Assembly (NCBI RefSeq): GCF_016863655.1
Contig: NZ_BOPH01000015.1
Span: forward strand, 32,078-96,077
Direction of reading: 5' to 3'
Length of the DNA: 64,000 nt
From: Virgisporangium ochraceum
GTDB lineage: Bacteria > Actinomycetota > Actinomycetes > Mycobacteriales > Micromonosporaceae
Below the pieces are notes generated by a model, which made no database searches, was not told where the DNA came from, and worked only from the letters and a program-made list of their open reading frames with translations. The number at the start of each line of letters is the position of its first letter. Positions within the stretch are counted from its first letter, which is position 1. Below, one piece after another: positions 49,807-61,406 of the stretch. The position numbers were made by a program, and so were the translations under genes.

Positions 49807-50748
49807 TCAGTGGCCCCCACGGCGAGCGATGAGCTTGTCCCGGACGATCCGGCGCAGTCGGGTCGGAACGAGCCAGATCTGGGCAAACGTGACGACGTCG
49901 CGCACGCCGGGACGCCCGTGCCGCACCGACTCGTACAGCAGCGTGCCGAACACCTTCGGGCTGTGACTCTGCGCCGCCATCGAGCTGACCTGCGTCATCG
50001 CCAGGGCGGCGTAGGCGCGCCTGGTCACCAGCGGCCGCACGCCGCGCAGCCAGGCCAGCGACGCCCGGATGGGAGCGTCGTCGCTGATCCGCGGCCGGTT
50101 CTCGTCGGCGTACCAGACCACCAGCGGCTCATCGACGATCAGCAGGTCGACACCGTCGCGGTCGAGTGCCCGCAGCGACCAGTCCATCTCCTGGAGCCGC
50201 CGCAGGTCCTCCTTGAACGGCACCTCCTTCAAGAGGGCCGTGGGTGCCATGATCGTCGAGGTCTGGATGAAGCCGTCGCCGTGGAACGGGCCCTTACGCA
50301 CCGTGAGCCACTCGCTGATCGGCTCACCCGGGTCGGGCAGCCGCCGGGGAAGCACGAACTCGGTGCGGGGCGTGCGCACGAACAGCCGGGTGATGACGAT
50401 CGGCGTCGCGACCTTCCCGCCGCGCGCGAGGTCGACCTGGGCCTGGAGCTTGCCGGGCAGCCACTCGTCGTCGTCGTCGAGGAACGCCACGAACTCACCG
50501 CGCGCGGCGCGGACGCCGGCGTTGCGCGCCGCCGGCGCCCCGCCGCGTCGCGGCTGCTCCTGGACCCGCAGCCGGTCGTCGCCCAGCGCCGCGAGCGCCT
50601 TGTGGGTCGCCTCGTCGGGACCGTCGACGACCACGACCACCTCGAGGTTCCGGAGTGTCTGGTCGAGCACACTGCGGACCGCTCGTGTCACCAGTTCGGG
50701 TCGGTTGAGCGTCGGTATGACGACGGTGACGTCGGGACTGGACACCAT
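49807..50748 (-). CDS. Glycosyltransferase family 2
   Basis: A 313-residue GT-A enzyme. VTVVIPTLNRPELVTRAVRSVLDQT is the N-terminal nucleotide-binding motif; AARNAGVRAARGEFVAFLDDDDEWLPGKL contains the DDDD metal-binding site; RLQEMDWSLRALDRDG carries the likely catalytic acidic pair. It transfers a sugar from a nucleotide donor within the polysaccharide locus. It ends 115 bases before the flippase gene and is divergent from the GH2 gene. ATG 50748. Confidence 0.92.
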   Translation of the reverse strand: MVSSPDVTVVIPTLNRPELVTRAVRSVLDQTLRNLEVVVVVDGPDEATHKALAALGDDRLRVQEQPRRGGAPAARNAGVRAARGEFVAFLDDDDEWLPGKLQAQVDLARGGKVATPIVITRLFVRTPRTEFVLPRRLPDPGEPISEWLTVRKGPFHGDGFIQTSTIMAPTALLKEVPFKEDLRRLQEMDWSLRALDRDGVDLLIVDEPLVVWYADENRPRISDDAPIRASLAWLRGVRPLVTRRAYAALAMTQVSSMAAQSHSPKVFGTLLYESVRHGRPGVRDVVTFAQIWLVPTRLRRIVRDKLIARRGGH

Positions 50749-50849
50749 GACGCAAGACCGTACCTTCGGCCGCCGAACGGGCAACCTGCGCTACCACCGT
50801 CAGCGTCCATCCGTATAGTTCAGCGACACAACTCATAAAAGGACGGTTG

Positions 50850-52973
50850 ATGCCGAATCGGCTGCGCCTGCACGGTGCCCTGGTCGTAGCGACGTGCCTC
50901 GTGGTCCTCGCTGCAGGGCTCGCCGCCGCGGCACCGTCCGTCCTGGGCCAGTCACCGGCCGGGGTGTGGCTGCCCACCGGGCCGACCCGCAAGTGGGTCA
51001 GCCTCGACGCGGGCTGGCGGTTCCACTTCGGCGACGTACCGGACGCGGCTCAACCGAAGTTCGACGACGGCTCGTGGAGCCAGGTCGACGTGCCGCACAC
51101 CTGGAACGGCAAGGACGGCCAGGACGGCGGCAACAACTACGAGCGCGGCGCGGGCTGGTACCGCCGTCACTACACGGCGCCGGCCGGGTACGCCGGTCGT
51201 CGCGTGTACCTGCAGTTCGACGGCGCGAGCCTGGTCACCGAGGTGTGGGTCAACGGCCGTCACGTCGGACAGCACGAGGGCGGGTTCGCGCGGTTCCGGT
51301 TCGACGTCACCGACGCGCTGAAGCCCGGTGCCGACAACGTCATCTCCGTGCGGGTCGACAACTCGCTCAACAAGAACGTCGCGCCGCTCAACGGCGACTT
51401 CACCGTCTTCGGCGGCCTGTACCGCGGCGTGGGGCTGTGGGTCACCGATCCGCTGTCGATCGACCCGCTCGACCACGCCGGTCCCGGCGTCTACCTGAAG
51501 CAGCGCGCGCTCACCGACCAGTCGGCGACCGTCGAGGTCACCACGCTCGTGCGCAACAGCAGCGCCACCACCCGCCAGGTCGCCGTGCGCGCGCTCGTCG
51601 CGGACGCGACGGGCGCTCCGGTGGCAACGGCGTCGGGTGACGACGTGACGGTGCCAGCCGGCGGCCTCGCGCGCGTGGTGCGCACGGTGGAGATCCCGAA
51701 GCCGCACCGCTGGAACGGCAGGTCCGACCCGTACCTCTACAAGGCCAGCGCCGAGGTGATCGACGCCGACACGGGCACGGTGACCGACGTCGTCACCGAG
51801 CCGCTCGGCCTGCGCACGATCGCCCTCGACGCCGCGAACGGCCTGATCCTCAACGGCAAGCGGCACCCGCTGCACGGCGTCAACCGGCACCAGGACCGGA
51901 TCGACAAGGGCTGGGCGGTGTCTGCCGCCGACGAGACCGCCGACTTCGACCTCATGGACGAGATGGGCGTCAACGCGTTGCGCACCGCCCACTACCAGCA
52001 GAGCCAGACCGTCTACACGCTCGCCGACCAGCGCGGCTACCTGGTGTGGACGGAGATCCCGCTGGTCGAGCACATCACGTTGGGCGACGCGTTCACCTCG
52101 AACGTCGAGCAGCAGATCCGCGAGATGATCCGGCAGAACTACAACCACCCGTCGGTGGTGTTCTGGGGCATCGGCAACGAGCAGCAGGTCGACGACCCGC
52201 CGACCAACGTGGTGCTCGACAAGCTCGCCAAGCTCGTCGTCGAGGAGGACCCGACCCGCTGGTCGGCCTACGCGCACGCGCAGGTGCACATCAACGGCGG
52301 GCTCGACAAGCACGCGGTCGCGGCCGGCTACAACCGCTACTTCGGTTGGTACTACGGCAACTGCGACCAGCTCGGCCCGTTCCTCGACAACGTGCGCACG
52401 ACCCACCCGAACCGTCCGGTCGGGTTGAGCGAGTACGGCGCCGGCGCCAGCGTGAACCAGCACGACGCCGGCATCACCCCGCCGGCCGCCGGCGGCACCT
52501 GGCATCCGGAGGAATACCAGTCGTTCTTCCACGAGCGGTACTGGGCGCAGATCGCGGCCCGGCCGTACCTGTGGGGCACGTTCGTCTGGAACATGTTCGA
52601 CTTCGCCGCCGACATGCGGGCCGAGGGCGACACCGCGGGCCGCAACGACAAGGGCCTGGTGACGTACGACCGGAAGGTCCGCAAGGACGCGTTCTACTTC
52701 TACAAGGCGGTGTGGACCGACGCGCCGTTCGCCCACATCACCAGCAAGCGGTGGACGAACCGCACGGCCGGCCCCACGACGGTGAAGGTCTACAGCACCC
52801 TGCCCGACGTGACGCTGACGATCAACGGCGTCTCCGCCGGCCAGGCCACCACCGTGACGCCGGGCGTCTACACCTGGCCGGTGACCCTCACCGCCGGAAA
52901 GAACACCGTCGAGGTCAGCGGCACCCGCGGCGGGCAGGCCTACACGGATACGGTCTCCTGGGACGCAGCGTGA
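50850..52973 (+). CDS. Secreted glycoside hydrolase family 2 (beta-galactosidase/glucuronidase-like)
   Basis: A 707-residue exported glycosidase. ATG 50850 has AAAGGA eight bases upstream. A Sec signal peptide (about 1-28) ends near AAA-AP. The sugar-binding jelly-roll domain, an immunoglobulin-like domain and the TIM barrel follow. The acid/base Glu lies in WGIGNEQQ and the nucleophile Glu in VGLSEYGAG. A C-terminal Ig-like domain (about 625-707) completes it. The substrate is a beta-linked glycan, perhaps the locus's own polysaccharide. Its presence in the locus suggests trimming or release. Confidence 0.92.
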   Translation: MPNRLRLHGALVVATCLVVLAAGLAAAAPSVLGQSPAGVWLPTGPTRKWVSLDAGWRFHFGDVPDAAQPKFDDGSWSQVDVPHTWNGKDGQDGGNNYERGAGWYRRHYTAPAGYAGRRVYLQFDGASLVTEVWVNGRHVGQHEGGFARFRFDVTDALKPGADNVISVRVDNSLNKNVAPLNGDFTVFGGLYRGVGLWVTDPLSIDPLDHAGPGVYLKQRALTDQSATVEVTTLVRNSSATTRQVAVRALVADATGAPVATASGDDVTVPAGGLARVVRTVEIPKPHRWNGRSDPYLYKASAEVIDADTGTVTDVVTEPLGLRTIALDAANGLILNGKRHPLHGVNRHQDRIDKGWAVSAADETADFDLMDEMGVNALRTAHYQQSQTVYTLADQRGYLVWTEIPLVEHITLGDAFTSNVEQQIREMIRQNYNHPSVVFWGIGNEQQVDDPPTNVVLDKLAKLVVEEDPTRWSAYAHAQVHINGGLDKHAVAAGYNRYFGWYYGNCDQLGPFLDNVRTTHPNRPVGLSEYGAGASVNQHDAGITPPAAGGTWHPEEYQSFFHERYWAQIAARPYLWGTFVWNMFDFAADMRAEGDTAGRNDKGLVTYDRKVRKDAFYFYKAVWTDAPFAHITSKRWTNRTAGPTTVKVYSTLPDVTLTINGVSAGQATTVTPGVYTWPVTLTAGKNTVEVSGTRGGQAYTDTVSWDAA

Positions 52974-52996
52974 CCGCTGCAGCGAAGCGGAAGCGG

Positions 52997-54433
52997 TTAC
53001 GCTGCGGCTCTTGTGCGGGATTTCGGAAGCACAGCCTGACGCCTGGCCAGTAGGTACGCCTCGCCGGCGAGCAGCAGGATCCAGAACGTTCCGCCCGTGC
53101 CACCCAGCAGCCAGTCGTTGAGGGCCAACGTCGGCACAGACGCGATAGCGGCCATCGCGAACCAAGCCGGTGCCGGCGGTCCGCGGCGGATGACCCAGGC
53201 GAGGCCGTGCCACAGCAGCAGCGCGAGCCCGAACAGGAACGCGACGACGCCGAGCACTCCCCCGCGGCGTAGCGACCCGACCGCCGAACTGTCGGTGGGT
53301 AGCAGCAGCCCCTCGCCGCCCGGCCGTTCCACCACGGCCCGCGCCGTCTTCGTGTCGCCGAAGAGCTTGTCGGTGACCGGCGCGGCCTTCCACTCGTCCA
53401 CGACGAACTTCCACGTGTCGACGCGGCCGCTGGTGACCCCGCCGCTGCCGTACCGCTCCTTGAAGATGAAGCCCTGCCCGCCCGACACGATCAGCACCAG
53501 AGCCAGCACCAGGAACGGAACCGCGGCCGCGACGAGCGTGCGCCGGGTGTCGCCGTAGTCGGGCAGGCCCGGGATGTCCCGGCGGCGGCGCCACCACAGC
53601 ATCACCGCGTGCAGCCCGCCGCCGGCGACCAGCAGCACGAACGCGGTGCGCGAGTTGGTCGCGTACACCATGAAGCCGGCCAGCGCCGTCACCGCGAGCC
53701 GCTGCCACGCGGCGAACAGCTTGTCGGGACCCACGCGGATGGCGACCATGACCGCCAGCCCGGCCAACGCGTTCGGGTGGTACAGCAGGTACTCGCCGCC
53801 CCAGAACCGGCCCTCGAAGCTGGCGCCCCACTTGCCCGGCGGCACGGTGTGCACGGTCTCGAACAGGTTGCCCGAGCCCGACAGCAGCAGCGCCGCGAGC
53901 GCGAACAGGAACGCCGCGACGATGCCGACCGTGAGGTCGGCGCCGCTGCGCACGAGCCCGACCACCGCAGCGACGGCGAGCCCGGCGATACCGGCATAGG
54001 CGACCCGCTGCGCCGTGACCCCGACGTCGAACACCAGCAGCGCGCCGATGACGCCGAGCACCCAGTACGCGACGCCCAGCCAGGTGGCGCCGAGCCTGAC
54101 GCCCTCGCGGAGGTTCGACAGGTACGGCCAGCCCCAGATCAGGCAGAAGACGCCCTGGACCCCGATCAACGCCCAGATGACGAGCGGCTCGTCCATGAAC
54201 ACCCACGCCGCGACGCCCGAGCCGATGAAGAAGGCGCCGAGCAGCAGACCGCGCCAGTCGACGCCCGGCAGCGTCAGCGCGAGCACCGCGACCAGCGCGG
54301 CGAGCGCACCGGCGACGAACGCCTTGAGGGCGGACCCGAAACCGTCGTCGACCGCCAGTTCGGTGGCAGCCGCACCCAGCGCGACGACTACCACACCGGC
54401 GGCGACCCACCAATGCCTGATGCGTCCCATCAT
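52997..54433 (-). CDS. O-antigen ligase/polymerase-like membrane protein (Wzy-type)
   Basis: A 478-residue polytopic protein with about 12 transmembrane helices. A large extracellular loop with HTVPPGKWGASFEGRFWGGEYLLYHPNALAG is followed by TNSRTAFVLLVAGG; the RTAF segment is typical of Wzy_C/ligase proteins. A second loop carries SGRVDTWKFVVDEWKAAP and DSSAVGSLRRGG. It probably polymerises or attaches repeat units. An in-frame GTG start at 54445 is an alternative to ATG 54433. Confidence 0.83.
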   Translation of the reverse strand: MMGRIRHWWVAAGVVVVALGAAATELAVDDGFGSALKAFVAGALAALVAVLALTLPGVDWRGLLLGAFFIGSGVAAWVFMDEPLVIWALIGVQGVFCLIWGWPYLSNLREGVRLGATWLGVAYWVLGVIGALLVFDVGVTAQRVAYAGIAGLAVAAVVGLVRSGADLTVGIVAAFLFALAALLLSGSGNLFETVHTVPPGKWGASFEGRFWGGEYLLYHPNALAGLAVMVAIRVGPDKLFAAWQRLAVTALAGFMVYATNSRTAFVLLVAGGGLHAVMLWWRRRRDIPGLPDYGDTRRTLVAAAVPFLVLALVLIVSGGQGFIFKERYGSGGVTSGRVDTWKFVVDEWKAAPVTDKLFGDTKTARAVVERPGGEGLLLPTDSSAVGSLRRGGVLGVVAFLFGLALLLWHGLAWVIRRGPPAPAWFAMAAIASVPTLALNDWLLGGTGGTFWILLLAGEAYLLARRQAVLPKSRTRAAA

Positions 54434-54446
54434 GATGGCGTGCACC

Positions 54447-56730
<2,284 letters not shown>

Positions 56731-56859
56731 TTACGGCTCAATTCCGCACCCGGGCCGCCCGCAGCACTTGTGACATGCCGACCGGCCCGTGAGGATGTCC
56801 GTACTGTGCGTCCACCGCCGCGCTCCTCCCGGCGCGGTCACATCGAAGTGGGGTGCGCC

Positions 56860-57240
56860 ATGCTGGTTCACGAGGCGATGAGCAAAACCGTGCTCCAGGT
56901 CGGGCCGGGGCACACGCTCCGGCAGGCCGCCGAACTGATGTCCGAGCGCAAGGTGGGCTCGGCCGTCGTGCACGATCCCGACAGTGAAGGCCTCGGCATC
57001 ATCACCGAGCGCGACATCCTCAACGCCCTCGGACGTGGGCTCGACCCCGACACCGAGGAGACCGCCGACCACATCACCTGGGACGTCGTGTACGCCGCTC
57101 CCACCTGGACCATCGAGGAAGCCGCGCAGGCCATGGTGCGCGGCGGCTTCCGGCACCTCGTCGTGCTCGACGACAACCAGGTGCAGGGTGTCATCTCGGT
57201 CCGCGACATCCTGCGCTGCTGGGTGCCCGTCCCGGCCTGA
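56860..57240 (+). CDS. Two-CBS-domain protein
   Basis: A 126-residue protein formed by one CBS pair: MSKTVLQVGPGHTLRQAAELMSERKVGSAVVHD (first) and PTWTIEEAAQAMVRGGFRHLVVLDDNQVQGVISVRDILR (second), quoted in parts. CBS pairs bind adenosine nucleotides and act as energy sensors. It is encoded divergently from guaB1, which itself contains a CBS pair, with 159 bases between. A link to purine control is possible. Confidence 0.88.
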   Translation: MLVHEAMSKTVLQVGPGHTLRQAAELMSERKVGSAVVHDPDSEGLGIITERDILNALGRGLDPDTEETADHITWDVVYAAPTWTIEEAAQAMVRGGFRHLVVLDDNQVQGVISVRDILRCWVPVPA

Positions 57241-57285
57241 CAATGCACTCGCGGGGCGCTCCCGGGCCGCCGATACTCTGTGCGC

Positions 57286-58380
57286 ATGACCACGCAGCAG
57301 TTGATTTCCTTCGCACGCGGTGCCCCCAGCCTGGACATCGTCGACGTCACCGGGCTGTCGGCGGCCGCCACCCGCGCCTTCGAGGCCGACCCGGCGGGCG
57401 TCACGGCGTACGGCACGGCGGTCGGCTACCCGCCGTTGCGAAAGTGGATCGCTGACAAGCACGGCGTGGAGCCGGAGCGGGTGCTGGTCACCAACGGGTC
57501 GCTGCAGGCCGACGCGCTGCTGTTCGAGTACCTGGTGGGCTCGGGCGACGAGGTCGTCGTCGAGCGGCCCACCTACGACCGCACGCTGCTCAACCTCAGG
57601 AACCTCGGCGCGCGCGTCCACCAGGTGACCCTGGCCGACGACGGCCTCGACGTCGACGAGCTGCGCAAGCTGCTCGAAGGCGGCGCCCGGCCCAAGCTGG
57701 CACACATCATCCCGAACTACCAGAACCCGGCCGGTGTGACGCTGAGCCTCGCCAAGCGGCGCGAGCTGCTCGCCCTGGCGAAGGAGTACGGCTTCACGAT
57801 TTTCGAGGACGACCCGTACGCCGACATCCGGTTCCGGGGCGAGGCGCTGCCCTCGATGCTCTCGATGGATGAGAACGACAGCGTGGTGCACGCCAGCTCG
57901 TTCACCAAGACGGTCTGCCCGGGCGTGCGGGTCGGCTACCTGGTGGGTCCGAAGGCGCTCATCGCCGACATCGTCAAGCGCGCGACGAACCTGTACATCT
58001 CGCCCGGCATGGTCGCGCAGGCGATCGTGCACCAGTTCTGCGTCTCCGGCGACATCGACCGGTCGATCGCGACGGTGAACGCCGCGCTGAGCGAGCGGGC
58101 CACCGCGCTCGCCGCGGCGCTGCGCAAGCACATCCCGGGCGTCACGTTCACCGAGCCAGACGGCGGTTACTTCCTGTGGGTCGACCTGCCCGACACCGTC
58201 GACGTCGACGCGCTGCTGCCGGCCGCCGAGAAGCGGGGCGTGGCGATCGTGAAGGGCAGCGACTTCCTGCTCGAGGGCGGTCGGCACTCGCTGCGGCTCG
58301 CGTACTCGGCGGTCAAGGTCGAAGACGTCGAAGAAGGCGTGAAGCGCCTGGCCAACGCAATCAGTGACATCCAGGCGTAA
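57286..58380 (+). CDS. PLP-dependent aminotransferase (class I/II, MocR-less)
   Basis: A 364-residue aminotransferase. VTNGSLQADALLFEYLVGSGDEV, then HIIPNYQNPAGVTLS (cofactor-binding), FEDDPYADIRF and the PLP-lysine in SSFTKTVCPGVRVGYLVG. It resembles 2-aminoadipate/LysN-type and aromatic aminotransferases; the substrate is not clear. ATG 57286 is preceded by GATACT, a possible -10 hexamer only a few bases upstream, suggesting a leaderless message. Confidence 0.9.
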   Translation: MTTQQLISFARGAPSLDIVDVTGLSAAATRAFEADPAGVTAYGTAVGYPPLRKWIADKHGVEPERVLVTNGSLQADALLFEYLVGSGDEVVVERPTYDRTLLNLRNLGARVHQVTLADDGLDVDELRKLLEGGARPKLAHIIPNYQNPAGVTLSLAKRRELLALAKEYGFTIFEDDPYADIRFRGEALPSMLSMDENDSVVHASSFTKTVCPGVRVGYLVGPKALIADIVKRATNLYISPGMVAQAIVHQFCVSGDIDRSIATVNAALSERATALAAALRKHIPGVTFTEPDGGYFLWVDLPDTVDVDALLPAAEKRGVAIVKGSDFLLEGGRHSLRLAYSAVKVEDVEEGVKRLANAISDIQA

Positions 58381-58666
58381 CCTCCCGGTAACCGAAACTG
58401 AAATGTGATGTCCAACCTATTCCTTGGCGCTTCCCGGTAGATCAAGCTGCGAGGCAGCAGACCGGCCGGGCCGCCGGAATGCGTGAACATCACCTCCCGC
58501 CCCCCGAGTACCGGGTGGGTCGCCAGCACACCACCCATCCGCGGCGACCCGCCCGGTGCTCTGTCTCCGGGCACTATCGGGCGTTTACCCACCCGTCAAC
58601 CACGCGGCGTAGCCTCGTCCGGGCGCCCGGGTCCGGTTGCGCGCACCACGTGAGGGGAGGGTTGGC
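58381..58666 (+). other. Intergenic region upstream of corA
   Basis: This 286-base region has no supported gene. It contains a strong ribosome-binding site (GAGGGGAGGG) before corA. I examined it for a magnesium riboswitch and could not recognise a known M-box or ykkC pattern. GC-rich inverted segments near 58500-58610 could form a structured leader. Confidence 0.4.
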
Positions 58667-59809
58667 ATGGCTGAGCTGCCTGTCGAACGAGTGTTACCGC
58701 GGGCCTTCAAGGCCCCCGTCCGGGTGATGAGCCGAATGCTCAACACCACCCACGCCACCCCTCCCGACGAGCCGGCGGTCGAGGCGTCGGAGAACGACGC
58801 GATCGTCGAGTGCGGTCTCTACCTCGACGGCGTGCGCCGGCCCGAGCGCCTGCACTACACCGAGGCGCTGCACCGGGCCAGGGAGCACGGCAACGGGTTC
58901 GTGTGGCTGGGCCTCAAGGAGCCCACGGCGGCGCAGCTCGGTCACATCGCGGAGACCTTCGCTCTCCACGAGCTCGCGGTCGAAGACGCGGTGACGCGCG
59001 GCCAGCGGCCGAAGGTCGAGCGCTACGCCGACATGACGTTCTGCACGATGCGTACGGCGCGTTACGTCGAGCACGAGGAACTGACGGCGAACAGCGAGAT
59101 CGTCGAGACCGGCGACATGATGATGTTCATCGGCGAGCACTTCATCATCACGGTGCGCCACGGCGACGCCTGCAACCTCGGCCGCATCCGCAGCCAGCTC
59201 GACCAGCGGCCGGAGCTGCTCCGGCACGGGCCGTGGGCGGTCGCGTACGCCGTCTACGACCTGGTGGTCGACGTGTACCTCGATGTCGTCGGTTCGATCG
59301 AGGACGACATCGACGTCATCGAGGAGGTCGTGTTCGCCACCGAGTCGCGGGCCGGCCGCCACCGCAGCGGCCGCATCCAGCGGATCTACCAGCTCAAACG
59401 CGAGCTGATGGAGTTCAAGCGGGCGGTGCTGCCGTTGCAGCGTCCGCTGAACGGTCTCGTGACCCGCGAGGTGGTCGACCTGCCGAAGGAGATCCGCCGC
59501 TACTTCCGCGACGTGCACGACCACCTGAACCGGGCCGGTGAGCAGGTGCTGTACTTCGACGACCTGCTGAACTCGGTGCTCCAGGCGCGGCTGGCGCAGG
59601 TCACCGTCGACCAGAACAACGACATGCGCAAGATCGCCGCCTGGGCCGGTATCGCCGCGGTGTGGACCGCGCTGGCCGGCATCTACGGGATGAACTTCAA
59701 GTACATTCCCGAGCTCGACTGGCGGTTCGGCTACCCCGCCGTGTGGGCGATCCTGCTGGTGGTCACCGCCATCATGTACCGCGCGTTCCGCCGGTCCGGC
59801 TGGCTGTAG
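58667..59809 (+). CDS. corA: Magnesium/cobalt transport protein CorA
   Basis: A 380-residue channel subunit. The cytoplasmic alpha/beta domain includes HELAVEDAVTRGQRPKVERYADMTFCTMR; a long helix (about 200-310) precedes two C-terminal transmembrane helices. GIYGMNF is the invariant GMN motif at the pore entry, followed by the short periplasmic loop and helix 2. It forms a pentameric Mg2+ channel gated by intracellular Mg2+. ATG 58667 has GAGGGGAGGG upstream. Confidence 0.96.
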   Translation: MAELPVERVLPRAFKAPVRVMSRMLNTTHATPPDEPAVEASENDAIVECGLYLDGVRRPERLHYTEALHRAREHGNGFVWLGLKEPTAAQLGHIAETFALHELAVEDAVTRGQRPKVERYADMTFCTMRTARYVEHEELTANSEIVETGDMMMFIGEHFIITVRHGDACNLGRIRSQLDQRPELLRHGPWAVAYAVYDLVVDVYLDVVGSIEDDIDVIEEVVFATESRAGRHRSGRIQRIYQLKRELMEFKRAVLPLQRPLNGLVTREVVDLPKEIRRYFRDVHDHLNRAGEQVLYFDDLLNSVLQARLAQVTVDQNNDMRKIAAWAGIAAVWTALAGIYGMNFKYIPELDWRFGYPAVWAILLVVTAIMYRAFRRSGWL

Positions 59810-59817
59810 ACATGCGT

Positions 59818-59852
59818 CGGTCCCGGGACCCCGTCGAGGGGCCCCGGGACCG
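59818..59852. terminator. Bidirectional terminator between corA and a convergent gene
   Basis: CGGTCCCGGG and CCCGGGACCG form a perfect 10-bp stem; a mismatch and four inner pairs (CCCC/GGGG) extend it to a 5-base loop. It ends 14 bases before the stop of the convergent gene. Confidence 0.75.
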
Positions 59853-59866
59853 CAGCGTGGTCAACC

Positions 59867-60544
59867 TTACGGACGGCCGTTCGAGCCGGCCTTGCCGTAG
59901 AGGTCCTCGCGGGAGCCGAACTCCGGCGACGTCACCGAGGACGACGCCGAAGACGAGGCCGAGGACGGCGAGGACGAGGGCGACGACGGCGCCGACGAAC
60001 GCGAGCCCGTCATCTCCGCGGCCCGCTCCTTGGCCGACTCCGCGAGCGACTGCACCTTGTCCCGCCCGGTGTCCAGCGTGGACCTGGCCGAGTCGATCAT
60101 CGAGTCGGTACGGCTGTTGCCCGTCGAACGGGTGCTGCCGTACTCCTCCCACTGGTCACGGTTGGCGCGACGGCGTGCGATCACCGCACCCGCGGCACCG
60201 ACCGCCGCACCGGCGGCGAGCAGGCCGCCCAGCACCATCGGCCAACGCCGCGTGCTGGTCTCCTGCCGCGTGACCTTCGCCTTGCCCTTCTTGGCGTTAC
60301 GCCCGGCAGCGACGATGAACGGCATCACGGCGGCGGCGGTGGCGCGGTTGGCCCTACGCGCGGCCGGACCGGCCGACTTCCTGGCCGACTTGGCCGAGTT
60401 CTTGGCCGCGTCGTAGCGCGGACCGAGGTAACTGGCCGTACCGCTGGCGCCGTGACTCGCGGCGAGCCGCAGATGGGTCAAGCTCTCCATGAGCTCGTTG
60501 CGCATCTGCTTACGGTGCGTCTGTGCCTGACGCCGTCGAAACAT
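59867..60544 (-). CDS. Alanine/serine-rich single-helix protein (DUF5324-like)
   Basis: A 225-residue protein. A basic amphipathic N-terminal part (AAKNSAKSARKSAGPAARRANRATAAA) precedes one transmembrane helix (WPMVLGGLLAAGAAVGAAGAVIA, about 101-123); the C-terminus is Ser-rich (SPSSSPSSASSSASSS). Similar proteins, which I recall as DUF5324, lie next to cyclophilin genes in other actinomycetes, as here. Function unknown. It is divergent from the cyclophilin gene by 242 bases. Confidence 0.72.
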   Translation of the reverse strand: MFRRRQAQTHRKQMRNELMESLTHLRLAASHGASGTASYLGPRYDAAKNSAKSARKSAGPAARRANRATAAAVMPFIVAAGRNAKKGKAKVTRQETSTRRWPMVLGGLLAAGAAVGAAGAVIARRRANRDQWEEYGSTRSTGNSRTDSMIDSARSTLDTGRDKVQSLAESAKERAAEMTGSRSSAPSSPSSSPSSASSSASSSVTSPEFGSREDLYGKAGSNGRP

Positions 60545-60786
60545 CTGGTTCCACCTCCGATAAACGGCGGCCTCTGGTTGGACGCCACTTCTGCACTTCT
60601 GCTCATACCCCGCGACCAGGCTCGTATCACGTGCTGTCCGCTACGCGCCATACTGCCCTTTCACCCGGTTCGTCGTCGCCCAAACGGCGGATCACGTGAA
60701 AGCTCCTCACCCGCCCGGCGGGAGGCCGCACGAACGCGTTCGGTTACGGTGGTCGGCGGTACGACGAGAAGGAGAGGGAACCCTCG

Positions 60787-61299
60787 GTGACTTTCGCGAC
60801 CTTGCACACCACGCTCGGACGGATCCGGGTCGAACTGTTCGACAACCACGCCCCGAAGACGGTCCGTAACTTCATCGGACTGGCCGAAGGCACCCAGGAG
60901 TACACCAACCCGAAGACCGGTGCTCCCGGCTCGGGGCCGTACTACAACGGCGTGATCTTCCACCGGGTGATCGAGGGCTTCATGGCCCAGACCGGCGACC
61001 CGACGGGCACCGGCACCGGCGGCCCCGGCTACACCTTCGCCGACGAGATCCACCCCGACCTGCAGTTCGACCGGCCGTACCTGCTCGGCATGGCGAACAC
61101 CGGCCGGCCGGTGACCAACGGCTCGCAGTTCTTCATCACGTTCGGCCCGACCACGTGGCTGAACGGCAAGCACACGATCTTCGGCACGGTCGCCGACGAG
61201 GAGTCCAAGCGCGTCGTCGACGCGATCGGGCAGGCGAAGACCCGCCAGGACCGGCCGCTCGAGGACATCGTGATCGAGCGCGTCGACATCGAGCGGTAG
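60787..61299 (+). CDS. Cyclophilin-type peptidyl-prolyl isomerase
   Basis: A 170-residue cytosolic enzyme with no signal peptide. The cyclophilin fold is complete: [22 protein letters not shown] contains the catalytic Arg, and [23 protein letters not shown] the substrate pocket. It speeds cis-trans isomerisation of prolyl bonds in folding proteins. GTG 60787 follows AAGGAGAGGGAACCCTC, a strong site. Related to actinobacterial PpiA. Confidence 0.95.
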   Translation: MTFATLHTTLGRIRVELFDNHAPKTVRNFIGLAEGTQEYTNPKTGAPGSGPYYNGVIFHRVIEGFMAQTGDPTGTGTGGPGYTFADEIHPDLQFDRPYLLGMANTGRPVTNGSQFFITFGPTTWLNGKHTIFGTVADEESKRVVDAIGQAKTRQDRPLEDIVIERVDIER

Positions 61300-61341
61300 A
61301 ACGCCGCGCGCGGCGCCGAAAGGCCAGCGGCTGTGAAGCTG

Positions 61342-61365
61342 GCCAGGATCGCCAGCGATCCTGGC
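61342..61365 (+). terminator. Hairpin between cyclophilin and rhomboid genes
   Basis: GCCAGGATCG and CGATCCTGGC form a perfect 10-bp stem with a CCAG loop, 43 bases after the cyclophilin stop. No T-run follows; it probably ends the cyclophilin message. Confidence 0.6.
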
Positions 61366-61406
61366 GGGAATCCAGGAACGGCGGGCAGGTCGGTACGCTT
61401 CAGTGC

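Noticed and set aside
50952..54413. A 1153-codon open frame on the minus strand.
   Set aside because: It runs antisense to the GH2 gene and out of frame through the ligase-like gene, with no domains.
58381..58666. Possible Mg2+ riboswitch (M-box) upstream of corA.
   Set aside because: I could not find the conserved M-box sequence blocks; only generic GC-rich pairing is visible.
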